Part shown: positions 21,012 through 31,564 of the stretch, one piece after another
Layout of the letters: each line of letters starts with the position of its first letter
Numbering within the stretch: position 1 is the stretch's first letter
Assembly (NCBI GenBank): GCA_039720395.1
Contig: CM077828.1
Location: 15,970,264 to 16,034,263, forward strand
From: Liquidambar formosana
Lineage: Eukaryota > Streptophyta > Magnoliopsida > Saxifragales > Altingiaceae
Direction of reading: 5' to 3'
DNA length: 64,000 nucleotides
The notes under the pieces: model-generated
What the model was told of the DNA's origin: nothing
Database searches by the model: none
What the model saw: only the letters and a program-made list of their open reading frames with translations
Program-made: the position numbers and the translations under genes

Positions 21012-21188
21012 TTTAGGACACATGTTAAGCCTTATTTAATGAGACAATTATTGCATAGAGAAATATGTTTGCACAGTTTTCTAATCATTTTTACATTTTT
21101 CTAAGCAATTTGTGTCATTCTCTTTGTATTTTCACTATTTCCCATGCAATGTTTACCTTATTAAATCAGGTTTAACATCTACACTTAG
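21012..21188. mobile_element. Foldback MITE, copy 2 (same family, diverged)
   Basis: Ends ACACATGTTAAGCC and the inverted GGTTTAACATCTACAC match copy 1, with the same length and the same ATTGCAT inner motif, but many substitutions. Confidence 0.55.
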
Positions 21189-21444
21189 AGCATCTCCTGT
21201 GGTGTAAGCTATTTTAGTGTTATGATGTCAAATGCTATAATTTGGCACAAAATGCTCTGATAGTGCAAATAACATAATAAGTAATTTTTTGACACAACCA
21301 CTATCTCCTTCTTTTTTTTTTTTAACCAATTTTGTGTTATTTTAGTTCAAGGGTGTACCAAATATAATACAAGGGTGAACTCTTGCTATTTTTCAGTACA
21401 CCCTTTAGCACACCTTTTAACACAGCATTAAAAATGCTCTTAGG
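21184..21444. mobile_element. Possible MITE with AGAGCAT termini
   Basis: CTTAGAGCAT on the left and ATGCTCTTAG on the right form short inverted termini, directly next to copy 2. About 260 bp, non-coding. Confidence 0.4.
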
Positions 21445-22862
21445 ACATACAATAAGAAAACCCAATAAATTTTTAAATCTCAATGTCATAAAATCGAAAC
21501 GTTTCTTATAAATTACATACATCCTAGAACAATTTATTGTATTAAAATACTTCATTCATGCAAGAAATCAAGGAAGACCCACTTCATTCAATTTTAGAGT
21601 GAAAATCATAAATAACATTTAATATGTACTTATCATATAGCCATGAAATGACATATTTAAATAATATTTTTGGAGAACCTTAAATAATGCCTAATGTGTA
21701 CTTTTCAATTTTTTATATAGACATGAAATGATATATTCAAAGAATATATCCTTCTTCAGTCTTTAACACATGATACAAGCAGATAGCAACTATAGTACTA
21801 CACTCGCAACCCAAAAAAAAAAAAAGTAAAATAAAATAAAATATTGTATATATTACTTCTGGCGTTTTTTTATTAGATGGCAAAAAGAAGTGGGCCACTT
21901 CCCTATTTTTTCTCAACGTATAATTTTTAATTTATGTCAAATCGTTGGAGATATAATAGGTTTATATGTTTTTTTTTTTTGTTTTTTTTTTTGACCAATT
22001 GATAGAAGAATACGTATCCATGTAGAATCAAAATTAAAATCTCTACAAATCTCACATCCTTATTGGGATAAGACACGCTATTAGACCAAAGGGTTATTAA
22101 CGTATATGTGTTGGAGAGGGATCAACATAAACTTTGTGTAAAAAATTTTAGTCTTATATTTCTTAATATCTTTTTTATAAAATTAATACTTCTTAATCTA
22201 TAGATTTTACTTATAAAAGGTTAAATCTCAGAAAAACTTTTAAACGACCAATATACCCTTATTTTTTAAAAAAAAAATACATATCTACCCTTCTTTAATT
22301 GAAACACATAATAAACATTCTTATCATTTAGTAACAAATGAAAGTTATATTTTAACTCAAACTCTTAACAAATTAAAGTTAGATTCTTACCCAAATTCTT
22401 TTTCCTAGAGCAACTATCAAGTTGCATGATAATATATATGAATATAACCTCTTTAAATATTCTGTTTTATGAAGGAAAAAAAAAATTATGAATATATATC
22501 TAAAGAGTTTTTAATATTTCATTGACAATTTTGATTATAAAAAACAAAAATGTACTTTTGAATTTTAGACTTTATGTTTTATGAAAAAATATAAAATCTT
22601 TATGTATTTATTATTTTGTATAACTAATATTATTTAAAAATATTCACGTGCAACACATGTGTGCTATATCTAGTAGAATAAAAGAGAAGGAAAAAGAGTA
22701 TCAAAACTAGTCTTGATGACTTATAAGATGTCACAATCCAAGTTACAGTCATGAAAAATTAAAACATAAACCTACAATTAGGGAGGTTATACATGTCATG
22801 ACAAACCAAAGAAAGGTTATACATGTCATGACAAACCAAAAAAAAAAAAAAAAAAGACAAAC
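21445..22862. other. AT-rich intergenic region
   Basis: No gene is seen. It includes a 30-bp direct duplication (GGTTATACATGTCATGACAA repeated, 22782-22840) next to an A tract, and long A/T runs. Confidence 0.5.
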
Positions 22863-23505
22863 CAAAGAAAACACCTCCTCCAGAGCATTCGACCACCACT
22901 TCAGCCAAGATCGGAATGATGCATACTAAGATTTACTACTCTATCTACCACTAAATTCCCTTCCCTAAAGGTATGAGGATAATGGAAAGCCGTGGATTTT
23001 AGATAGAGTTTGCAATTATGCCAGTCTTACCTTAATTGCTAAGGAAGAAAATGCAAAGGATCTAGTAAACATTGAACAATTGATTGAGAGTTGCATTCTA
23101 GCCTATAACTTTTTCTAACTCAAGACCCAAGCTTTCTCAATATATACCAATAATGATTGCTAACAATTCAGCATAAAAAACAATTTGCACACCTATATTG
23201 AAAGAAAAGGCACTCTTAACAAATTCTCTATGATTTCAGAAAAGGAATGCTATGTACAATACTTTATGTGCAGCACTAAAATACAATACTTTATATGGTA
23301 CTATGTGTATGGACCAAAACTCCCTTAAATTATTTATCAGATATATTTTTTGCTGATGTGGGTTGAGTGCTGTACGGAGTGCTATATAAAATGGTGCTTT
23401 GTATAGTATTGCCCTTTCGGAAAACACACCACCGCAGTAGCTAAGCCCGAATTACTTTTTGCAAGACCATCTATAATAAGTTTAATCCACGATGGAAGAG
23501 GACAA
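22863..23505 (-). pseudogene. LINE-type RNase H relic, split by a MITE
   Basis: On the minus strand the left block codes a WIKLIIDGLAKSN-like start of the plant LINE RNase H domain and the right block an FYAELLAIIIGI and LECNSQSIVQ-like continuation, with stops. The two blocks are separated by a 176-bp MITE at 23244-23419. RNase H of this type sits at the C-terminus of plant LINE polyproteins. Confidence 0.6.
23244..23419. mobile_element. Small MITE with GAAAA target duplication
   Basis: Imperfect inverted ends (GGAATGCTATGTAC and, inverted, GGGCAATACTATAC) flanked by GAAAA at 23239-23243 and 23420-23424. It cuts the RNase H relic exactly at this point. Confidence 0.6.
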
Positions 23506-23509
23506 TGCC

Positions 23510-25300
23510 AAGCGACAATACAATGAAGGACCATTACGAAAGAAAAGTAAATAAATAAATAAAAGTGATTTAATGAGTTCAAATGTATAACATTTTACAA
23601 TGCATTCATACTTTTTATTTTCCATCAAATGGTTACCAATCATGTTGATTTCTTATACAGGGGTTTTTACATATACAACGGGGATCCCAATCTGACTGGT
23701 AAGGTCATGGTAAGCCAACCCATCATTGTGCAATATGATTGGCATGGTTATAATTTCCCTGCTCCAAAAATGAAAGCTAGTAATCATTTTTTTTTTCTTT
23801 TTTTTTTTAATTTATAAATCAAAGAACCTAGTACTCTAGTAGCCATGAAAAACCTCACAAGATATTTATAAAGAAAAAAAAACCTATATAGGATCTAAAT
23901 TCTTATTAATTGTTCATAAATAGAAGGAAAGTATCTTTGAGAAATAGGTAAAGTTAAAATGAATGGATTAGACTAATAAGATAAGGATAACATGAAAATT
24001 AAAATGATATATTGGATGACTCTGATTAGCATCCTCTAATTGCATACCTTTAGGCCTTGTTTGGGAGGCGGGATATAGGGTCTAGATAAGTCTATCGTAG
24101 GATTTTTATATCCCATCACCGAGACACCGACAATTATTTTGTCAATCGCAACCCCATGTCCTTAGTCGTAATTTAACATTAGAAGACATTCGCAATTATT
24201 GTAAATTCCGAGCTGGGTCGCTGCCATATGTGGAAAAAGACAGTCCACATTAGCACATATATCCCTCCCATGACGAATCCACGTGATTCGCTGACTTCAA
24301 GGCCCGTCATTGTTATTTTGCTGGACACTCGAGGTGTTTAATTGTCACTAAATATATATTAAATTATATATAAAATCAGCATTTAGTTGCACCAAATCTG
24401 TCTTCATCCTTTTAATATTGAGCAAATTCTGACGTAGCGACACCCCATTATCCTTAATAGAGCTTCACCATCGACTCTCTCTAATTATGCTCTGATACAC
24501 AGATCAAAACCATTCATTGTCATAGGTCATTGGGTCTAATAGCATTTTTTATCACAGGATATAAAGTTTACAGAGATTTTAATTTCAACTCTGTGTAAAT
24601 GCATGTGTGGCAGTAAAACATGTACCCACGTTAAGTTGAAGTTAAGACATCTGTAAATCCGACAACCTTAATAAGATAAGATGTGCCACTAGATCCGAGA
24701 GACATTAATTGGCATCATATCTAATATGTTCAACCAACCAAATATCACAACGGTAAAAAGTACTCCCTTTATCTCACTTTGTTTGATGATTTTTTTCAAT
24801 TTTGAGCATTATCAAAAGTCAAAATGAATAATCAGTTGTATGTAATTAGTATCCATACTTCTTAGAATTTTATCATAGGAAGGCAAAAATTAGAATTGAC
24901 ATGGCAATATATTAAATACATCATCCTAATATGTGTGTGCGATTAGAGTGCTCAAACAAAATGGGTTTGAAAGGATAGTGTTTTTAAATTTATTAACCTT
25001 TTTCTTCTTTTTTAAATTTTATACGGAGTATCATGAGCTTCCAAGATGCTCATATATTTTACAAATTTTTCTAGATATATGTAGTCCTCCCGTTTCGCAT
25101 GCATGGTGGATTACAAGATAAAGTGACAAGAGTTGAAAAAAAAAAAAGTGATTTAGAGTTGAAACCAACCTTTAACGGAGCAAAAGTCCCAGGACCACTC
25201 AAAGATAAGAATAATGAAGCCTCACCAAGTATGATGTGGCGCCAACACATAGTAGCCAACTGATTTATCCCACATTTTAGATTTTATCCAATCAAGCTTC
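23510..25300. other. AT-rich intergenic region upstream of BGLU
   Basis: No gene is seen. TACTCCCTTTATCTCACTTTG at 24760 and ATACGGAGTAT at 25021 may be the two ends of a worn Stowaway-like MITE (about 270 bp). Confidence 0.4.
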
Positions 25301-25307
25301 TTTCTAC

Positions 25308-25318
25308 TCTATAAAAAC
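25308..25318 (+). promoter_or_regulatory. TATA box of the beta-glucosidase gene
   Basis: TCTATAAAAAC lies about 165-175 bp before the main ATG. It is the only strong TATA box just upstream of the gene, so transcription should start near 25340. Confidence 0.6.
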
Positions 25319-25329
25319 GCTCGCACAGT

Positions 25330-25487
25330 CACTGGTTTTGTACACTCCTTAAAACTCCCACACCCCCAATCTCTGTGATAGTGTGGTGTGAAAATGGGTC
25401 TGTCACTGGTCTTGTACACTCCTTAAAACCCCCCACTCCCCCACCCCCCCTCCCCCAATCTCTGTAATAGTGTGGTGTGAAGATGAG
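25330..25487 (+). repeat. Tandem duplication of the leader and start region
   Basis: 25330-25397 and 25402-25487 are two copies of one leader (TCACTGGTTTTGTACACTCC versus TCACTGGTCTTGTACACTCC, then CCCCCAATCTCTGT and TAGTGTGGTGTGAA). The second copy has a longer C-rich tract. Each copy ends with an ATG in the same context. Confidence 0.85.
25394..25426 (+). CDS. Upstream ORF, 10 codons
   Basis: ATG 25394 opens MGLSLVLYTP and stops at TAA 25424-25426, 56 nt before the main ATG. It starts in the first copy of the duplicated leader, in a good context (GAAAATGG). It may lower translation of the main ORF; this is inferred. Confidence 0.5.
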   Translation: MGLSLVLYTP

Positions 25488-28400
25488 AGACCCATTGCCA
25501 TTGTTGTTGGTGGTTGTCCTCGTGATTCAGTGTGTTGCACATGCATCGGAGGGCAGTGAGGCCGCACGGCCAGAGATGTCGGGCGGCGACACTGGTGGGC
25601 TGAGCAGAGAGAGCTTCCCGAAGGGGTTCGTGTTCGGAACGGCGACGTCTGCTTATCAAGTTGAAGGAATGGCTCACAAGGACGGCCGTGGGCCCAGCAT
25701 CTGGGACGTCTTCATTCAAACTCCTGGTAATTAATACAATTATATCCCTATTTATTTATTTATTAAGTTTTTTTAAAAAACTTTTAACATTTTGTTTTTC
25801 TGTTTTATTGTTTTCTGTTTATGTTTTTGATGTTGCTGAAAAACAGGGATTGAAGCGATGAATGCTACCGCAGATGTTTCGGTGGACCAGTATCACCGCT
25901 ATAAAGTAAGTGCTTTTTTCTTCTTTTTTTTTTAATTTTATATTAAAAAATATTAATTACTGGTTCCTAGTTCCTACTTTCAATATGTGGGGACTCATTT
26001 ATTTATTTATTTATTATAATATATATATATATACTCCGTATATCATATTTGTTGCATTAATACCATTGTGAGGTGTTATACCCCACGTTATGATGGGTCG
26101 ATCCAGAATGACACCTTCACAGCTGTTCTTTACGAAAGATCAAAGTTATTACCTTACAATACTAAAAAGTTAGGAACAGAAAATTTTGTCCATCGAAACA
26201 GAACAGGTTGGTTTGAGTCCGAAAAGAAGGCTGCCCCAATTAGACCAAATGGGACCTACCATGTGTCTATGGTCCCCTGTTGTTGGGGATGGATCGCTAG
26301 CTATCTGGGTATATTCGTATTGTTATCCAATCCCAACTTCATTATCATATGTTCAACATATATGTTTATAATAGCAAAATTCAATCCAAAAATACCTAAT
26401 TATGGACCAAATTAATCCTTAATGTGAACCCAAGTTTGGCAAGAGCTGCCTGTTCATTCCAAGTTTCAGGGCAGGTTTTTAGGCTTCACATAATTATATT
26501 GACTAAGAAAGGTTGCACAGGCCTGCAATTACCAAAACTGGTACATAATGTGGTGATGATAGTTATGTTGCTATAAGGTTTTTCTCATTTGTACCTGCCT
26601 ATGAGGGAGAATCATAAACTAGAACCAGAAACTAATCCTGAAACCTCATTATTTAAATTTATACTACAGAACGAAACAAATTAAAAGATAACCGAGTTTG
26701 ATTATGGTTAATCGGAACGGTAGCCAAACCCTCACCCTTTTTAAGTTTTCTAGGATCCGGGGTTTGGTCAAATTTTGCCAGCACTACTAATATTAGCATT
26801 TTTCAAAAAATTTCCCCTGGCCGTTTATTTTCCTTGATGAAATATGAAATTTAGTATCTTCTTCTGTGGTTACAGGAAGATGTGGATATTATGGAAAAGC
26901 TGAACTTTGATGCATATCGGTTTTCAATCTCATGGTCTAGGATTTTCCCAGGTACATAATTCAATGAAACTTTTTTCTTTTGTAATCTGCTGTACAAAAT
27001 TTTTTATCTTTACCCCTAAAATATGTTGTAATCTTGTGTAACTCATTGGTTTTAATGTAGATGGAGCTGGGAAAGTAAATTGGAAAGGGGTTGCTTACTA
27101 CAATAGGTTGATTGACTACATGCTTGAAAAAGGTATGCTTTGAAGAAATTTAAAAATATTAAAAATATATTAAAAAAAAACACACTAATGTTCAACACCG
27201 AGTTACAAATTTTAATATTGTGATAGTAGGTCACTGAGTCTTAATTATGTGCTATGAAACACCGATATGATTTTTGCACCATGTAATTATCTTGAATTTT
27301 ATAGGCATTACTCCATATGCAAATCTGTACCATTATGATCTTCCTGAAGCACTTGAGAAGAAGTACAAAGGATTGTTGAGCCGCAAAGTAGTGTGAGTAC
27401 TATGACAAGCAATGGCCTGTTTTTCATATATTTTCCACCATTTTATTTTTTTGAGCAATGAGATTGATCAATCTCTGTTATATATGGTTTCAGATTATTA
27501 TTACCGATATATTAATTTAGAAATTAGCTTTAGTTAGATTGCAATTTGATAAAGGAATAAAACTCTACAGGAAAGATTTCGCCGATTATGCAGACTTTTG
27601 TTTCAAGACATTTGGAGACAGAGTGAAGAATTGGATGACGTTTAATGAACCTAGAGTAGTGGCTGCTCTTGGGTATGATAATGGGTTCTTTGCTCCTGGA
27701 AGGTGCTCCAAAGCATATGGAAACTGTACAGCTGGGGATTCTGCAACTGAACCTTACATTGTAGCCCATAATTTGATTTTATCTCACGCAGCTGCAGTTC
27801 AAAGATATCGTCAGAAGTATCAAGTAGGATTAACATTCATTTCCTTTTCCCAATATATTGGAAAAATTAAAGCATCTTCATTGACAAATGTATGCATTTC
27901 AGGAAAAACAAAAGGGGAGGATTGGAATTCTCTTGGATTTTGTTTGGTATGAACCTCTTACGAGATCAAAGGCCGACAACTATGCAGCTCAAAGAGCAAG
28001 AGACTTTCATGTTGGATGGTAAAAGTCCTTAACATCCTCCCCTAACAAGCAAACACATTCCATTATTCAAAATATCATAGAGTTATAGTCGATTCAATTG
28101 ATTGACATCATTGGCTATAGTGATAAATTAGTGATCCCAAAATTATTCCCCACTTTGAATAGTTTGGAATGTGGAACTTATTTTCCATTGGGAATAAGTT
28201 GGTTTTGCAAAATTTTCAAGAAAATGTTGTGAATAAATTGAGAAATTCGGGAAAGAATTTGAGTGGGGGAAATTATCATTCTAAAATTATTCAGTAAAAT
28301 CTGGGAATCATAAGGGGATATTCAAATAGATTTACATGCATTTATGGGGGAAAAAATAGTATGATTTGGAACTACATACAAAAATGGTTCAAACAATTTT

Positions 28401-28743
28401 GTAACAACGCTAATTTATAGCAATGCTGCTGGCTTTACATAGGTTTATTCATCCCATTGTATATGGTGAGTATCCAAGAACAATTCAAGACATTGTTGGA
28501 AAAAGGCTACCCAAGTTCACAGAAGAAGAGGTTAAGATGGTGAAGGGCTCAATGGATTTTGTGGGTATCAACCAGTATACTGCTTACTACATGTATGATC
28601 CACATCAAGAAAAACCGAAAGTCCTGGGCTACCAGCAGGATTGGAATGCTGGGTTTGCTTGTAAGATATTATCTTCCTCTCGTTTTACCAAAAAAGGAAT
28701 TTGCATTTTTATTGTTCACATTAAACCCTTTCATTACTCATGA

Positions 28744-28776
<33 letters not shown>

Positions 28777-29426
28777 GCTTTGTGAATTTTTTTTCAGATG
28801 AGAAAAAGGGAGTGCCAATTGGTCCAAGGGTACAATCTTGCATTTACTTTTACATTTCAAGATTAAATCAAATTTCAATGAGAATTTTAAAAAAATGATG
28901 CAGGATTGATGAAAATTTATCTTAGCATTTGAGTAATTGAATATTTGCAGGCATATTCTTATTGGCTTTACAATGTACCATGGGGTCTATACAAGGCTAT
29001 TACCTACATCAAAGAGCACTATGGAAATCCTAATGTGATTTTGGCTGAAAATGGTACGAGTTAGTTCATCTTTTTTCTATTTTAAGCTCAATAAGACAAT
29101 ACGGTTTTGTGTTTTTGAGTCTCATGTTGTTTTATGTATGATTTGCAGGCATGGATGATCCCGGTAATGTCACTCTTCCTAAGGGATTGCATGACACCAC
29201 AAGGATCAACTTCTACAAAAGCTATTTAACTCAACTGAAGAAGGCAATCGACGATGGAGCAAATGTGACTGGCTACTTTGCATGGTCATTGCTTGACAAT
29301 TTTGAATGGAGATTAGGCTACACTTCAAGGTTTGGCATTGTCTATGTTGATTTCAAAACCCTCAAGAGGTACCCAAAGATGTCTGCCTATTGGTTCAAGA
29401 AGTTACTTCAAAAAAAGAAGCATTAA
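25483..29426 (+). CDS. BGLU44: Beta-glucosidase, glycoside hydrolase family 1 (BGLU44-like)
   Basis: Retaining glycosidase that releases glucose or mannose from glycosides or oligosaccharides, acting in the secretory route or cell wall. Eleven exons with consensus splice sites: 25483-25726, 25847-25905, 26876-26951, 27061-27132, 27305-27392, 27571-27823, 27903-28018, 28443-28660, 28798-28829, 28951-29053, 29149-29426. Together 1,539 nt, 512 aa, a usual length. Signal peptide at residues 1-22; GH1 start [18 protein letters not shown]; acid/base Glu206 in TFNEP; nucleophile Glu419 in LAENG; N-glycosylation sites NAT, NCT, NVT. The C-terminal [17 protein letters not shown] and [15 protein letters not shown] fit the BGLU44 / rice Os3BGlu7 clade. 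The symbol is by recalled similarity. All key residues are present, so the gene looks active. Confidence 0.93.
25906..26875 (+). other. Intron 2 of the beta-glucosidase
   Basis: 970 bp, the longest intron of the gene. It contains a 115-codon open stretch (26068-26415) without known similarity and a TATA-repeat region near 26020, so it may hold an insertion that I cannot identify. Confidence 0.7.
28749..28776. repeat. CT microsatellite in intron 8 of the beta-glucosidase
   Basis: About 14 CT units just before the acceptor of exon 9; they form part of the polypyrimidine tract region. Confidence 0.85.
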
Positions 29427-31564
29427 GCTGCCGGACCAAGTTTCTGTTATAGGAGATACATCAAAAGTGATTTGATTTGGTGTATCTCAATCCCAATCTT
29501 TGAGGTTGGTGTGATTTGATTAGGATGATGAATATTTGATTAAGTCTAGATTACCTCTTTTCCATAATTATGTTATGTCTAGACTTCTATTTAAACCCTC
29601 ACAAGGGTAGTTTGTAATCAAGTAATTTATTATGCATGAAATTCAATTCTTCCACATCTGTCTTATGCCATAGCTTATGCCATAGCTGTTTAAATGAGTA
29701 ATATTCAGCATTACTAGTAGGATACAAAAACTATCAGTGTTTTGGAATTAATAAGTCTCCTAATTGATGCTTTTAGTTCTTCCCCTTAATTTTTTTCTTC
29801 CGTAAGAGTCATTTTCTTTCTCTGCAACTGCAAACCATATGGCTTAAGCAAGTCAGTAAACAACACTATGAAATTGCAGAAGAATGACTTCTAGTGACCA
29901 CCAAAATGATTTCTTGTGGCCTATGTGACGCACATTAACTATCTAGGAAACACTGCCCTTCAAAATTGATAGATAAAAACGTATCAACCGTGATGGACAA
30001 AAACGATTGAAACACATCAACCGTGATGGACAAAACAAATCACTTGATCAGTGAGCAAATTGCATTTTGGACTCTTCGGGTAAAGGCCACCCACTGATCA
30101 GATACCGAGAATACAGGCAAAGGTCCAAATTGATCACCCAAATTTGAAACCACTCTTAGCATATTTGAGCAGAAAAGCAGAAATAACACAGATTGGCTCA
30201 ATTTCAGCCTTTCACCCTGGCCTGCATGACTGCATCATGTATGTGTTGTTGCTGTTTGATTCATGAATCGTTGATCTCTCCTTGGATGAACCATAATCAA
30301 TACATTGCATTGATCTAGCAATCAACCAGATGTTTTTAGAACATTAACAACAAATAATTAGTAGATGTAGATGAGCTTTTAATAAAAAGATCACCATAGT
30401 TACTAGGACTTTTACCGAATGGATACTATCTCCCAAAAGCCCGGTTTGATACAAATGAGAAACTTCTTGATTATTTTGTATAAAAAAAAAAAAATGCCCT
30501 TTTCTGATTTCCAGGGAAGTTCTCACATTCCTTCAAGAAAATTGCATGGGACATTTCAATTGGTTCCTACTGGAACCTTTTGGAAAATTAGTTTCCCATG
30601 TTGATTCTAACATCAATTATCCATTTAACGCTTAGGAAAAGTTCAAGCTAAATGGCACTGTAAAAACCCCATTAATCCTGTTTCTTGCAACATGGGATGC
30701 GCACTCATGCACAAAGAAAGGTACTCTGATATATCAATGCCATTACAAACTTTTGGATGAGTAGAGTCCAAAAACACAAAAGAGGTACTCTGATAGTATC
30801 AATTTTATTCAAACTTCTGAATGCAACTTTCCCAGTAAAGACCAAAAAACAAAAACAAAAGACTAAACAAAATGCATGTGCTCACACCCACATACACACA
30901 AAGGTATTCTGATAATATCAATTCCATTCAAGCTTTTGAATGCCACTTTCCCAGTAAAGTCCAAAAACCTAAACTTAATGGTACACACACACACGAGCCA
31001 TTTTTTTGATTCTTATAATGCAAATTCTACAACGTCAGCTTACTAATTTAACTCTTTCTTTTTTGTTGGTAGAGTACTTCTAAAACTATCCCATGCCACT
31101 AGGCCACAAGGCTACACTGTCAACCTACCTACAAAACACTTCTAAGGACTAATGACTACCTCATCCAGAGGTATGGACAGATTCTTGTTTTCCATCAAAA
31201 CCACAAGAAGCCCCCAGTCAGAACAATAAAATAGTGAGGTTTTGGTCTGTGTTTTCTGACTTCAGGTATCCAGTTCAGCATAGTTTCACAATAGATTCCT
31301 CTATTTTTAAAACAATTTTCAAATTGCTTCAGCATCACATCTCCAACATTTTGAATTACATGCCTTCCCTTTCTCATATTGTTTCCTGTACAGTTTCTAA
31401 ATTAATAACAAGAAACCACATCAGATGGTTAGGACCATCATATTGGTCTTGCTTTTAGGCTATTCTGTTTAATGCTATGTAAAATAGAATGAATAGTTTA
31501 TAGAAGGGGCAAAAAGATCCCAAAAGATTGGGAAATAATTTATAATCGAAGAGAAAACGAAAGA
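29427..31564. other. 3' end of BGLU and intergenic region between convergent genes
   Basis: The BGLU 3' UTR probably runs to about 29650. No gene is seen in the rest. The facing EXO1 gene ends at 31565, so the two genes are convergent. A three-copy imperfect repeat lies at 30719-30970. Confidence 0.5.
30719..30970 (+). repeat. Three irregular copies of a ~65-bp unit
   Basis: AGGTACTCTGATA or AGGTATTCTGATA followed by ATCAAT..ATTCAA.CTT..GAATGC and TTCCCAGTAAAG, at about 30719, 30783 and 30901; the last two are separated by extra A/C-rich sequence. Confidence 0.6.

Noticed and set aside
24760..25031. Stowaway MITE
   Set aside because: Only one end matches the Stowaway terminus well and the other is a short TACGGAGTA motif; not strong enough for a firm call.
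26068..26415. 115-codon ORF in BGLU intron 2
   Set aside because: No known similarity, and flanking exons splice cleanly around it.
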